Positions 37,222 to 45,785 of a stretch of DNA of 64,000 nt are shown here, piece after piece (the first letter of the stretch is position 1; the number at the start of each line of letters is the position of its first letter). The translations under genes and the position numbers were made by a program. The DNA is from CAZGOM01 sp964527265 (GTDB lineage: Bacteria; Planctomycetota; Phycisphaerae; Phycisphaerales; Phycisphaeraceae), in the NCBI GenBank assembly GCA_964527265.1, contig CAZGOM010000007.1:1-64000 (forward strand), read 5' to 3'. Under the pieces are notes generated by a model that was given only the letters and a program-made list of their open reading frames with translations, searched no databases and was not told the DNA's origin.

Positions 37222-37980
37222 TTACTGGACATAGATGAAGAACTGGCTGGTGTTGGTGGCGACGGTATTGACGCCCCAGGCGTAGAAGCGCCATTCGACA
37301 TGACCGTCGATCATGGCGTAATTCGCACCCTGGGGGATGCAGTTGCCGGCGGTGTCATGCGGGTTGAGCGGAGCGGACCAGTTGCTGTCCCAGCCGGATT
37401 CGCCCGGCGCGGCCAGCGGATCGCCCCAGACGATACGGGTGCTGGGGGAGTTGGAGTCAATGAAGCGATCAAGGCGGGGCATTTTGTAGGTGATTGCAGA
37501 AGTGGAGTTGGGCGACCAGCCGCGGAGCTGGCCCATGTAATAGTCGTAACCGGTGACGGCGCGGTGGTTGGCGTTCCAGGCGACAGGGGCATAGGCAGGG
37601 TCGGTGAACCATTGTGCATTCATGCTGGTGCGGACGGTTTTATAGTGGCTGATGCCGCGGTCAAGAATGCTGGGGCACCACCAGAGTTTGGGCTGGCTGA
37701 GACCATATTGTTCAAAGAGGACTTTGCGGGTGTCGGGAGAGAAGGCGTGCGCGCCAGTGAAGCCAGGTTCTGGGGCGAAGCCCTTGGCATCGTTGGCATA
37801 GGTGAGCGAGGCGAGAATGAATTGTTTTTGATTGGCCTGGCAGCGGGTTTTGATGGCCTGGTCGCGGGCTTGTTTGAGGCTGGGGAGGGCCAGGGCCAAG
37901 AGAACCGAAATAAGAGCAACGACGATGAGGAGTTCCACGAGCGAGAAGGCTTCGATACGGCGGGAGTTGGGGGCAGTCAT
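37222..37980 (-). CDS. Type IV pilin-like/pseudopilin secreted protein
   Basis: 252 residues from ATG 37980, which has AAGGA six bases upstream. RRIEAFSLVELLIVVALISVLLA is the class III prepilin leader, cleaved before Phe12, with Glu16 (+5) conserved. The -1 residue is Ala rather than Gly, tolerated by many prepilin peptidases. The C-terminal ANYAMIDGHVEWRFY resembles the H-X9-DG element of the large planctomycete pseudopilin family, in which hundreds of copies occur per genome. The soluble domain is probably exposed outside the cytoplasmic membrane. Role unknown. It ends 8 bp from the convergent dioxygenase gene. Confidence 0.85.
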   Translation of the reverse strand: MTAPNSRRIEAFSLVELLIVVALISVLLALALPSLKQARDQAIKTRCQANQKQFILASLTYANDAKGFAPEPGFTGAHAFSPDTRKVLFEQYGLSQPKLWWCPSILDRGISHYKTVRTSMNAQWFTDPAYAPVAWNANHRAVTGYDYYMGQLRGWSPNSTSAITYKMPRLDRFIDSNSPSTRIVWGDPLAAPGESGWDSNWSAPLNPHDTAGNCIPQGANYAMIDGHVEWRFYAWGVNTVATNTSQFFIYVQ

Positions 37981-38076
37981 TGCTTGTCCTTTTGAGGCTG
38001 TGCGGAGACATGAATGTGACAACGCACATCTTAAAACGTGATGTTTGAAAGTTTCAGACAAAAGGAAGGTGGAGTT

Positions 38077-38583
38077 TTAGAACTTGAGGTCGGTGGTGGA
38101 CGGAGTGTTTTTGACAGGGGCAGGGAGGATGGGGCGGTTGAGTTCGGTGCGCCAGTTCATGGGAGCGCGGTCGATTTCAGGGCCGACGACGTAGCTTTCC
38201 CAGAAGTCAGGGGCGGATTTATGGCGGTTGGCGGATATCCACTTGCCGAACTTGCTCCAGGCGGCGCCAAGACCTTCGTAACCTCCGACGTAGACAACCT
38301 TTGCAACAGTGGCGGCAGGAAGCTGGCCGGGTTTAACGCGGCCTTTGGGCTTGACGGGGCTGGTGACGGGGACGCCGAGTTCAAAATCGAAGATGTTGGG
38401 GACCAGGCGCAGGTGATGAGTGAACCAGGGTCCGGCGAGCGCAATGCCTTGTGCGGCAAGGACTTGCATGAGTTCCAAATGGGCGGGGCCCATGACTGAG
38501 CGCAGTTCAGACCGGGGGATGACAAAGTGAATGATGGCGGTCTCGATGGCTTTGGTCTGGACGATTTTGGGTTCTTCGAGCAT
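38077..38583 (-). CDS. GyrI-like/effector-binding domain protein
   Basis: 168 residues. The pattern EPKIVQTKAIETAIIHFVIPRSELRSVMGPAHLELMQVLAAQG, then GPWFTHHL and FDFELGVPV, is that of the GyrI-like (AraC effector-binding, SRPBCC-unrelated) fold, which binds small hydrophobic molecules. There is no DNA-binding domain, so it is a stand-alone binder. No neighbour suggests a ligand. It lies 97 bp upstream of the pseudopilin gene on the same strand and 71 bp downstream of dut. Confidence 0.72.
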   Translation of the reverse strand: MLEEPKIVQTKAIETAIIHFVIPRSELRSVMGPAHLELMQVLAAQGIALAGPWFTHHLRLVPNIFDFELGVPVTSPVKPKGRVKPGQLPAATVAKVVYVGGYEGLGAAWSKFGKWISANRHKSAPDFWESYVVGPEIDRAPMNWRTELNRPILPAPVKNTPSTTDLKF

Positions 38584-38653
38584 GGAGGTTAACCGTTTAG
38601 CGTTAGGAGGCTAGAGGGTTTTACTGATTGTTGGGTTTGAGGTCAATGGAGAG

Positions 38654-39112
38654 TTAAGTTCCGGTGTGGCCGAAGCCGCCGGAGCCGCGGGCGGAATCGG
38701 GGAGAGAGTCGGTTTCGAGCCATTGGACGAGGGGTACGGGGACGATGAGCATCTGGGCGATGCGCATGGCGCGGGTGACGACGAAGGGAGATGAGCCGTG
38801 GTTGATGAGTGGGACTTTGATTTCGCCGCGGTAGTCTGCGTCGATGGTGCCTGGGGTGTTGGGCATGGAGATGGCATTTTTGACGGCGAGACCGGAGCGG
38901 GGGCGTATTTGTGCTTCGTAACCCTCTGGCACGGCGATAGATATGCCGCAGGGGATGAGGGCGACTTGGCCGGGTTGGATGGTGACGGGGCTGTCTGCGG
39001 GGACGGCGGCGCAGAGGTCCATGCCGGCGGCGTGGGCGGTCTGGTAAGCCGGGAGGGGGAGATCGGTGTTACCGGGGAGGCGTTTTATGGGGACGTGCAG
39101 GGTTGGGCGCAT
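38654..39112 (-). CDS. dut: dUTP diphosphatase
   Basis: 152 residues with all five trimeric dUTPase motifs in order: AGMDLCAA, RPRSGLA, GTIDADYRGEI, RAMRIAQML and GSGGFGHTG. It hydrolyses dUTP to dUMP, keeping uracil out of DNA and supplying thymidylate synthesis. Length is typical (about 150). It is 39 bp downstream of cinA on the same strand, and the upstream gap is AT-rich (TAATACTTTAAGTATAG), possibly a weak promoter. High confidence in product and start. Confidence 0.95.
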   Translation of the reverse strand: MRPTLHVPIKRLPGNTDLPLPAYQTAHAAGMDLCAAVPADSPVTIQPGQVALIPCGISIAVPEGYEAQIRPRSGLAVKNAISMPNTPGTIDADYRGEIKVPLINHGSSPFVVTRAMRIAQMLIVPVPLVQWLETDSLPDSARGSGGFGHTGT

Positions 39113-39150
39113 GCTTGGGATAATACTTTAAGTATAGTGTTAATAATTAG

Positions 39151-40470
39151 TTATGGAAGTTCCGGGCGCTTTTTGCCCCAGAGGAAGTCGTCGGAGGGGA
39201 GGCCGAGGACCTGGTAGCGGACGAGCTGGAGGGCGGCTTTGGTGGCGCGGTCGCGGATGGTTTCGCGGTCGCCATTTAGGACTAAAAGCCAGGCTTCGAC
39301 GCCTTTGTCCGAGGCGATGGCGACCCAGACGGTGCCGACGGGTTTGTCGGGGGTGCCGCCGTCGGGGCCGGCGATGCCGGTGGTGGAGACGGCGTAGGCG
39401 GCGTCGGATCGTTTTAAAGCGTTAATTGCCATGGATTTAGCGACAGCCTGGGAGACTGCGCCGACTTTGCGGATGTCGGCGGGATCGACGCCTAGGTCGG
39501 CTTTGAGGTCGTTGTGGTAGGTGACAAAGCCGCCGCGGAAAACGGAACTTGAGCCAGAGACGGAGGTTATGGCTTCTGCGATCATGCCGCCGGTGCAACT
39601 TTCGGCGGTGGCGAGGGTAAGTCCGCGATCCTTCAACAAATTGACGACGGTTTCCTCGATTGAGGTGTCGTTGCGACTGTAAACGTATGCGCCGAGCTTG
39701 GATTCGACCTGAGAAATGGTGTCATCCAGTTGGTGGCGGGCGACTTTCGGGTCAGGAAACTCACTGCGGATGCGGACGGAGACGACGCCGCCGGCGACGG
39801 TGGTGCCGACGATGGGATTGCGGGTGCGATCCATGAGGGCGGGGCCGAGGGTTTCGGCGAGCTGGCTTTCGCCTTGGCCGAAGGTATTGACCTTGGCGGT
39901 GAGGATGGTGTTTGCCGAGCCGGCGAGGGTGCTGACGAGGGGCTTGATGGAAGTGGTGAACATCACCTTCATTTCAGAGGGGACGCCAGGCATGATGTAG
40001 ATGTTTGCGGTGTTGAGCTGAGCGATGATGCCTGGGGCGGTGCCACAGGAGTTTGGGATCATGGTGGTGCCGGCAGGGTGCATGGCCTGGACTTTGTTTT
40101 TGTCAGGCATGACGCGGCCGCGCCTGGTGTACATGGCCTGGATCTGTGCGAGGCTGGCGGGATCCAGGACGCAGGTGGTGCCCATGGCGTCGGCGAGGGC
40201 GTCGCGGGTGAGGTCGTCCTCGGTGGGGCCAAGGCCGCCTGAGATGAGGATGAGCTTGGTGCGCTGGCTGGCGAGCTGGACGGCTTCGGCGATGGCCGCG
40301 CGGTCGTCGGCGACGGTGTGGTGATAGAGGGTGAAGATGCCCAGGGAGATGAGTTCCTGGCTGAGCCACGCACTGTTGGTGTCGATGGTCTGGCCTAAGA
40401 CAAGTTCGTCGCCGATGGAGAGGATGATGGCGCGATTGGCGGGAGCGGCGGGGGGAGGAGAGGTGGTCAT
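39151..40470 (-). CDS. cinA: CinA-family nicotinamide-nucleotide amidohydrolase
   Basis: 439 residues with both domains: N-terminal MoaB-like/COG1058 part (IILSIGDELVLGQTIDTNSAWL; SGGLGPTEDDLTRDAL) and C-terminal PncC deamidase (ATAESCTGGMIAEAIT; STTGIAGPDGGTPDKPVGTVW). It hydrolyses NMN to NaMN and has ADP-ribose pyrophosphatase activity in the N-terminal part. Full-length, about 410-440 being normal. It diverges from folD across 160 bp that contain a heptad repeat array. dut follows directly downstream. Confidence 0.92.
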   Translation of the reverse strand: MTTSPPPAAPANRAIILSIGDELVLGQTIDTNSAWLSQELISLGIFTLYHHTVADDRAAIAEAVQLASQRTKLILISGGLGPTEDDLTRDALADAMGTTCVLDPASLAQIQAMYTRRGRVMPDKNKVQAMHPAGTTMIPNSCGTAPGIIAQLNTANIYIMPGVPSEMKVMFTTSIKPLVSTLAGSANTILTAKVNTFGQGESQLAETLGPALMDRTRNPIVGTTVAGGVVSVRIRSEFPDPKVARHQLDDTISQVESKLGAYVYSRNDTSIEETVVNLLKDRGLTLATAESCTGGMIAEAITSVSGSSSVFRGGFVTYHNDLKADLGVDPADIRKVGAVSQAVAKSMAINALKRSDAAYAVSTTGIAGPDGGTPDKPVGTVWVAIASDKGVEAWLLVLNGDRETIRDRATKAALQLVRYQVLGLPSDDFLWGKKRPELP

Positions 40471-40494
40471 GGGGGGGATTCTATCTTGAAGATT

Positions 40495-40524
40495 GGGTTC
40501 TGGGTTTTGGGTCTTGGGTTCTGG
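40495..40524 (+). repeat. Tandem heptad array A
   Basis: Four consecutive GGGTYYT heptads (GGGTTCT, GGGTTTT, GGGTCTT, GGGTTCT) followed by GG, in the gap between divergent cinA and folD. The flanks GAAGAT-like and TCAGARRGATTGAA recur at arrays B and (left flank only) C. Non-coding. Confidence 0.85.
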
Positions 40525-40630
40525 TCAGAAAGAGATTGAATTCAAAGGAGGCTTTGCGACCTAATGGTCTGATCGATGGAGGAGGGAATCCCCCATTATG
40601 GGGGGCGGGTAAACGGATATAATCCCGGGC

Positions 40631-41485
40631 ATGACGAACAGCCCTATTTTGCTTGATGGAAAGCGTGTTTCGCAGGAAGTGCTTAACAGCGTTGCGGAGC
40701 GGGTGGCGCGATTGAAGGCTAAGACAGGTGTCCAGGCTTGCCTGGCGACGGTGCTGGTGGGGGAAGACCCTGCATCGGCAACGTATGTGGGGATGAAAGT
40801 GAAGCGGTGCGCGGCGGTGGGGATCAAGTCGATCCGGGTGGATATCCCGGGCGATGTGACGACAGGGCACCTGGTGCATGAGATCCAGAAGCTGGCGAAT
40901 GACCCGAATGTGCATGGGATTCTGCTGCAGCATCCTGTGCCGCACCAGATCGATGAGCGGGCGGCGTTTGAGGCGATCGGCGGGGCGAAGGATGTGGATG
41001 GGGTGACGATCCACAGCTTCGGGGCGATGTCGTTTGATTTGAAGGGGTTTGGCTCATGCACACCGGCGGGAATCATGCGGTTGCTGGAGGCGTATAAGGT
41101 GCCGCTGAAGGGGAAACATGCGGTGGTGATCGGGCGGAGCGCGATTCTGGGCAAGCCGATGGCGATGATGCTGCTGGCCAAGGACGCGACGGTGACGATC
41201 TGCCATTCCAAGACAGTGGACTTGCCGGGCCTGGTGCGGCAGGCGGACATCGTGGTGGCGGCGGTGGGACGGGCGGAGTTTGTGAAGGGGGATTGGATCA
41301 AACCCGGCGCGGTGGTGGTGGATGCGGGTTATTCGGAAAACAAGGGGGATGTGGATTATGCCGGGGCAAGCGCGAAGGCGTCGATGATCACGCCGGTGCC
41401 CGGCGGGGTGGGTCCGATGACGATAGCGATGCTGCTGGAGCAGACGGTGATCGCGGCGGGCAGGCAGCTTGGCGTGGAGGCGTAA
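40631..41485 (+). CDS. folD: Bifunctional methylenetetrahydrofolate dehydrogenase/cyclohydrolase
   Basis: 284 residues. Tyr52 and Lys56 (TYVGMKVKR) are the cyclohydrolase catalytic pair, ILLQHPVP is the Q-loop, GRSAILGKPMA binds NADP and TPVPGGVGPMTIAML is the C-terminal signature. It interconverts 5,10-methylene-THF and 10-formyl-THF for purine and one-carbon metabolism. Length and order of motifs are normal. A hypothetical gene starts 3 bp after its stop, so they form an operon. The ATG at 40631 is preceded by the heptad array and an AT-rich stretch. Confidence 0.95.
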   Translation: MTNSPILLDGKRVSQEVLNSVAERVARLKAKTGVQACLATVLVGEDPASATYVGMKVKRCAAVGIKSIRVDIPGDVTTGHLVHEIQKLANDPNVHGILLQHPVPHQIDERAAFEAIGGAKDVDGVTIHSFGAMSFDLKGFGSCTPAGIMRLLEAYKVPLKGKHAVVIGRSAILGKPMAMMLLAKDATVTICHSKTVDLPGLVRQADIVVAAVGRAEFVKGDWIKPGAVVVDAGYSENKGDVDYAGASAKASMITPVPGGVGPMTIAMLLEQTVIAAGRQLGVEA

Positions 41486-41488
41486 ACG

Positions 41489-42076
41489 ATGAGCCAATTC
41501 AGCACACCAGGGTATGACATTCAGCGGCCGACGGGCGTTTGCGCGTATACGGGGCGGAAGCTGGAGCCTGGGGAGCAGTATCTGGCCGCGCTGATCGAAG
41601 TGGATGAGGCACAGGAAGGGAAGGAACCGGTCAAGGGGACCAACCTGGGGTTCAAGCGGATCGATGTGTCGCTTGAGGTTTGGAAAGAAGGCAAGCGGCC
41701 GGACAAGATGTTTTCGTACTGGAAATCGACGGTACAGCATCCGAATCAGAAAAAGAAGATGTTTGTCGATGACGAAGTGCTGATGACGCTTTTTCGTCGC
41801 CTGGCGGATGACACGCAGGTACAGCGGCAGGGTTTCAGGTTTGTGCTGGCTTTGATCCTGATGAGGAAAAAGCTGCTGCGGTATGAGGGGCAGACGGAGA
41901 AGACAATTGAAGTGACGGATGCGGAGGGGAACAAGACCCCCAAAGTTCAAGAGTGGTGGGACATGATGCCCAAGGGGGAAGACAAGCCTTTGGCCGTGCT
42001 GAATCCGCATCTGGATGAGGCGCAGATCAAGGAAGTGACGCAGCAGTTGGGAGAGGTGCTGGAGGGGAATGCTTGA
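41489..42076 (+). CDS. Conserved-looking hypothetical protein in the folD operon
   Basis: 195 residues. An N-terminal VCAYTGRKLEPGEQY resembles the edge of a metal-binding treble clef (only one Cys, so zinc binding is unlikely). A middle helical stretch VDDEVLMTLFRRLADDTQVQRQGFRFVLALILMRKKLLR is followed by an acidic, Lys-rich tail. No family recognised. It starts 3 bp after folD, so translation is probably coupled. No signal peptide or membrane segment. The gene is real on length, composition and operon position. Confidence 0.7.
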   Translation: MSQFSTPGYDIQRPTGVCAYTGRKLEPGEQYLAALIEVDEAQEGKEPVKGTNLGFKRIDVSLEVWKEGKRPDKMFSYWKSTVQHPNQKKKMFVDDEVLMTLFRRLADDTQVQRQGFRFVLALILMRKKLLRYEGQTEKTIEVTDAEGNKTPKVQEWWDMMPKGEDKPLAVLNPHLDEAQIKEVTQQLGEVLEGNA

Positions 42077-42083
42077 GGAAGAT

Positions 42084-42112
42084 GGGTTCTGGGTCTTGGG
42101 TCTTGGGTTTTG
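42084..42112 (+). repeat. Tandem heptad array B
   Basis: Four heptads (GGGTTCT, GGGTCTT, GGGTCTT, GGGTTTT) plus G, 8 bp after the stop of the hypothetical gene. It is preceded by GAAGAT and followed by TCAGAGGGATTGAA, as at array A. Non-coding. Confidence 0.85.
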
Positions 42113-42172
42113 TCAGAGGGATTGAAGAGGGTTGTTGCGAGTTGGTTGGTTGAATTCAGAATGGAGTGAGTT

Positions 42173-43066
42173 ATGCGGAATTTTGGGTTTTGCGCAGGTG
42201 TTGTGGTTTTGGCTGGGGTGATGGGGCTGGCGGGGTGCCGTGCGCCTTCTGGTGGCGAGGGTGGGGAGGCTGGTGGGGATGGGGAAGTGATGGAGACACG
42301 GGCGGTGCCGTCGTATGCGGAGGTGAGAGAGAAGTACAACGCGCGGGCGGGGAAGGTGGAGAAGCTTTGGTCACGTGCCGTGGTGGAGATGGAGTATTTC
42401 GACGAGGAGAAGCAGGGGCGCAAGTTTGAACAGGGGGATGGGCACCTGATCCTGGTGAAGCCGGATTGGGTTGCGCTGTCGGTGGGCAAGGCGGGGCAGA
42501 CGGTTGTGTGGGCGGGGCGCGACCCGCTGCGGTATTGGCTGTTTGTGATGGGAGACGACAAGCGGGCGTATGTGGGGAAGGTGGCGAATATCGGCAAGCC
42601 GGGGACCAAGTCACTGGGATTGCCGATCTCGCTGGACCAGATCATGGTGCTTTCGGGGTTGGAGGAATTGCCTGAGCAACCGCCTGATTCGGCGGCGTCT
42701 GTCGCGTGGCATGGGAAGCAGTTGCGGGTGAACCTGCCGGCAGCGAACGTGGATATGTTGATCGACCCGGAGACGTGGCTGGCGACGCAGATCCGCGTGT
42801 ACAAGGGCGACCAGGTGCAGGTGATGAGTACGCTGTCTGAGCCGGAGACGGTGACGATCAACAACCAGCCGCCGGGGGCGTTTCCGCAGATTCAATCGCA
42901 CATTGTGATCACGTATCCGGGGAAGGTGGATTCACTGAAGCTGTTTCTATCCGGGATGACGGATGGGGATGAAGGCGGGAAGATTAAGCCAGCGGTGTTT
43001 GAGTTTGAGACGCTGGTGAAACTGCTGAAGGTTGGGCGGGTGGTGGAGTTGGATCCCAAACCGTAG
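42173..43066 (+). CDS. Lipoprotein of unknown function
   Basis: 297 residues. MRNFGFCAGVVVLAGVMGLAGC is a lipoprotein signal with lipobox LAGC and lipid-modified Cys22. A Gly/Glu linker leads to a mostly beta-structured domain with RYWLFVMGDDKRAYVGKV and ISLDQIMVLSGLEELPEQ. The alternating strands recall LolA/LppX-like lipid-binding folds, but I cannot confirm a family. It should be anchored in the cytoplasmic or outer membrane facing the periplasm. It sits between array B and the 206-bp inverted-repeat element. Confidence 0.75.
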   Translation: MRNFGFCAGVVVLAGVMGLAGCRAPSGGEGGEAGGDGEVMETRAVPSYAEVREKYNARAGKVEKLWSRAVVEMEYFDEEKQGRKFEQGDGHLILVKPDWVALSVGKAGQTVVWAGRDPLRYWLFVMGDDKRAYVGKVANIGKPGTKSLGLPISLDQIMVLSGLEELPEQPPDSAASVAWHGKQLRVNLPAANVDMLIDPETWLATQIRVYKGDQVQVMSTLSEPETVTINNQPPGAFPQIQSHIVITYPGKVDSLKLFLSGMTDGDEGGKIKPAVFEFETLVKLLKVGRVVELDPKP

Positions 43067-43070
43067 TCGT

Positions 43071-43112
43071 GGGTCCAGAGTCGTGGATTCAGAGTCCCGG
43101 GTCCAGGGTCAG
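43071..43112 (+). repeat. Degenerate heptad array D
   Basis: Six consecutive 7-bp units (GGGTCCA, GAGTCGT, GGATTCA, GAGTCCC, GGGTCCA, GGGTCAG) start 4 bp after the lipoprotein stop. They follow the RRRTYNN pattern of arrays A-C but are diverged. The inverted-repeat element begins inside the last unit. Two further units (GGGTCCA, GGGTCGA) lie on its far side at 43318-43331. Confidence 0.65.
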
Positions 43113-43328
43113 GGCAATCGCATTTGAAGTATTCGATGGCGCACGCGTTCGGGTTGCCGGGTTGTCGCGTTGCCGGGGGGCTTCGAAAACGTCAATACCA
43201 TCCAAGATGAATGCCATTTTGATCCATGGACATGCCTTGCGGCCAAGCATTGACACTCGGCAACCCGCCACTCGACAGTCCGGACGCATGGGATATTCGT
43301 CAAATGCAATGGCCCTGGGTCCAGGGTC
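43099..43328. mobile_element. MITE-like inverted-repeat element flanked by 12-bp direct repeats
   Basis: The core 43111-43316 (206 bp) is an imperfect inverted repeat: AGGGCAATCGCATTTGA at the left pairs with AGGGCCATTGCATTTGA read on the opposite strand at the right, and inner blocks around GGGTTGCCGGGTTG also pair. Perfect 12-bp direct copies of GGGTCCAGGGTC abut both ends (43099-43110 and 43317-43328), as a target-site duplication would. There is no ORF. Because the direct repeat is heptad sequence, copy-number change of the array is the alternative. It occupies most of the 304-bp gap between the lipoprotein and the sugar kinase. Confidence 0.6.
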
Positions 43329-43370
43329 GAAGAGTGAAGATTGTTTAAGAGGTAAAAAGAGTTGGAAGAA

Positions 43371-44906
43371 TCAGGGGTTGTGGATTTTTGTAAGAGCGGT
43401 GGAGATGGAGGTGTAGGCCTGAAAGTGTTTTTGGTAGGTGGCGACCCAGGCGGAGTTGGGGTGGATGATTTTGCCGCGGGTGGCGCGGGCTTGGGTGAGG
43501 GCGGCGAGATTTTGAGCGGGGGTGAGGTTGAGGGCGGCGAGGCCGATGAGGGCGGCGCCGACGGAGGAGTCGGCATCGGTGACGACGCGAAGGGGATGGT
43601 TTAAGACGCTGGCGAGGATTTTTAACCAGAGGGTGCTTTTGGCACCGCCTCCGACGGCGGCGAGGGGCTGGGTGTTGGAGGAGTCTGGAGATTCCGGGGC
43701 AGCCGCGGACGGCGGCCGCAGCCACCTATCGTTTGTGGCTGCCGGGGGCATGGCGTGGCGGATGGAGAAGGCAGTGCCCTCATAGATGGCGCGGGCCATG
43801 TGAGCCTGGGTGTGGCGGCTGGTGAGGCCCAGGAAAGAGCCGCGGAGGCTTGGGTTCCAGAGGGGGGCGCGTTCACCGGCGAGGTAGGGGTGGAAGAAGA
43901 GGCCTTCGGAGCCGGGGGGGATGGCGGCGGCTTGCTTGTCCCAGGATGCATAGTCGACGGGGCCAGGAGCGAGGGTGGCCATACCCCAGGCAACGGAGGT
44001 GGCGCAGGCGGCGGTGCCGGATTGGGTGTACCAGTGCGGGGTGATGGGGTGGGGATAGGTGATGCGGGTGGCGCTGGGGGTGGGTTTTTGAACGATGCGC
44101 TGAAGGCCGCCAGCGGAAGCCATGCGGACCATGCCCTGACCCGGGTGGCCGATGCCCGCGGCGAGAAGTTCGGTGGCGCTGTCGAGCGTGCCGAGGATGA
44201 CGGGGAGGCCTTGGGAGAGGCCGAGGAACTGGGCCCCTTCCCGGGTGAGAGAGCCGCCGTGGGCGGTGGCGGGGAGGACGGCAGGGAGCATGGAGATGTC
44301 AATGCCGACGATAGCGCAGAGCTGGGGGCTCCAGGTGTTTTTGCGGGTGTCGTAGAGTTGGGAGGAGACGGCGGTGCCGGGGTCGGTGAGTTTCTGGTTT
44401 GTGAGTTTAAAGAGGAGGTAGTCTTTGGAGAGGAGAATCGAGCGGGTTCTTGCGAGGGTCTTGGGTTCGTGCTGCTGGAGCCAGAGAAGATGGGGGAGGG
44501 TCCAGGAGGTGGAGGCGGCCTGGAGGGATTGGGTGAGGATGAGCTTGCCGTGGGATTGGTTTAAGGCGAGGGCCTGGGGTGCGGAGCGTTGGTCGCTCCA
44601 GAGGATGGCGCGGCGGATGGGGTGATTGTTTTTGTCGAGGAGGACGGCGATGTGTGCAGCGGAGGTGAGCACGATGCCTGCGATGTTTTTGCGGGGGACT
44701 TTTTGAAGGATGGCACTGGCTGCTTCGTGGGCGGCGATGAGCCAGTCATCGGGGTTTTGCTCGGCATAGCCGGGTTTGGGGGAATGGGTGGGGTAGTGAG
44801 CGGTGGCAGAGGCGATGACACGGCCGGAAGGGGCGACGAGGCTGGCTTTGCAACTGCTGGTGCCGAGGTCGATGCCGAGGATGTGCGGGGTGTTGGAAGA
44901 TCGCAT
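43371..44906 (-). CDS. FGGY-family carbohydrate kinase, xylulokinase-like
   Basis: 511 residues from ATG 44906 (MRSSNTPHILGIDLGTSS); the open frame extending to 45272 is a shadow of the aldolase gene. GIDLGTSSCKASLV is the ATP-phosphate loop, LSKDYLLFKLTN and GTLDSATELLAAG are family motifs and AVGGGAKSTLWLKILASVL is the FGGY adenosine block. Members phosphorylate xylulose, ribulose, gluconate and related sugars; the N-terminal QNPDDW and the overall match suggest xylulokinase-like. It is 91 bp downstream of an HpcH/HpaI aldolase gene, implying a sugar-acid or ketose catabolic route whose product is phosphorylated and cleaved. Substrate uncertain. Confidence 0.85.
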   Translation of the reverse strand: MRSSNTPHILGIDLGTSSCKASLVAPSGRVIASATAHYPTHSPKPGYAEQNPDDWLIAAHEAASAILQKVPRKNIAGIVLTSAAHIAVLLDKNNHPIRRAILWSDQRSAPQALALNQSHGKLILTQSLQAASTSWTLPHLLWLQQHEPKTLARTRSILLSKDYLLFKLTNQKLTDPGTAVSSQLYDTRKNTWSPQLCAIVGIDISMLPAVLPATAHGGSLTREGAQFLGLSQGLPVILGTLDSATELLAAGIGHPGQGMVRMASAGGLQRIVQKPTPSATRITYPHPITPHWYTQSGTAACATSVAWGMATLAPGPVDYASWDKQAAAIPPGSEGLFFHPYLAGERAPLWNPSLRGSFLGLTSRHTQAHMARAIYEGTAFSIRHAMPPAATNDRWLRPPSAAAPESPDSSNTQPLAAVGGGAKSTLWLKILASVLNHPLRVVTDADSSVGAALIGLAALNLTPAQNLAALTQARATRGKIIHPNSAWVATYQKHFQAYTSISTALTKIHNP

Positions 44907-44997
44907 GGAAGAGAATAGTTTGAGAGGTTTGGCGTGCTTGACGGCGCCCGCAAGACACACCCCGCGTTCGGCGCGGAGTGTGCCACCCGGAAACGGA

Positions 44998-45756
44998 TCA
45001 GAGGCCCTTTTTCCAGGTTTCGGTGACGTTGGTGAGGGCGGAGTGGAGGAAGCGGCGGTCGGTGGCGTGAATGATGAGTTTATAGCCTTGTTTTGCGAGG
45101 ACGTGGGCTTCGGTGAGGGTTCCGGCGGCGATGGCAGGGAGTTTGTCATGCTTGTTGCAGGCGGAGAGGACGTGGGCGGTGGCGCGGGCCATTTCGTGTT
45201 TCTGGTCTGAGAGGGAGAGGTTTTCCCAGGAGGAGGCGAGGTCTGTGGGGCCGACGAGGAGGCCGGAGACACCGGGGAGGGCGGCGATGGCGTCGACGTG
45301 GGGGAGGGCGTCCTTGTGCTCGATCATGGGGAGGAGGGTGAGGGAGGCATTGAAGGATTTGCGGTAATCGGGGATAGCGAGGCTGGCGCGGCAACTGGAT
45401 TGAGAGCGCACACCCAGGGGTGGATAGTAAGCGGCACGGACGAGGGCTTTTGCTTCGTCGAGGGAGTTGACCATGGGTGCGATCAAGCCGAGGCAGCCGG
45501 CGTCGAGGAGGGGTTCGACGAGGGCGAGGGAGTTGGCGGGAAGGCGGACGAAGGCGAAGGCGCCGGCGGCATGAGCAGCGCGAAGGGCGTGGCGGAGGGA
45601 ATCGATGTCGAATGCGCCGTGCTGGGCGTCGAGGATGATGAAATCGAGGCCGGCGTGGCAGGCGAGTTCGACGGCGTCGATGGATGCGAGGGTGGAGAAG
45701 GTGCCCAAGAGGGGGAAGGATCTGGGGAGTAAGGGCGGGGGAAGTGGGGTGTTCAT
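44998..45756 (-). CDS. HpcH/HpaI-family aldolase
   Basis: 252 residues from ATG 45756; the in-frame extension to 45831 reads through heptad array C and is non-coding. FIILDAQHGAFD carries the catalytic base region, FVRLPAN the Arg, PMIEHKDAL and VGPTDLASS the divalent-metal ligands (Glu, Asp). Class II aldolases of this family split 2-keto-3-deoxy acids such as 2-keto-3-deoxy-L-rhamnonate or HKHD into pyruvate and an aldehyde. The adjacent sugar kinase makes a carbohydrate-acid substrate more likely than an aromatic one. Cytoplasmic. Confidence 0.85.
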   Translation of the reverse strand: MNTPLPPPLLPRSFPLLGTFSTLASIDAVELACHAGLDFIILDAQHGAFDIDSLRHALRAAHAAGAFAFVRLPANSLALVEPLLDAGCLGLIAPMVNSLDEAKALVRAAYYPPLGVRSQSSCRASLAIPDYRKSFNASLTLLPMIEHKDALPHVDAIAALPGVSGLLVGPTDLASSWENLSLSDQKHEMARATAHVLSACNKHDKLPAIAAGTLTEAHVLAKQGYKLIIHATDRRFLHSALTNVTETWKKGL

Positions 45757-45785
45757 ATTTGTTATCGGGGGAGGTACAAGAAGAT

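Noticed and set aside
44907..45272. N-terminal extension of the sugar kinase gene to 45272
   Set aside because: It lies inside the aldolase gene and is low-complexity; the kinase motif GIDLGTSS starts 10 residues after ATG 44906.
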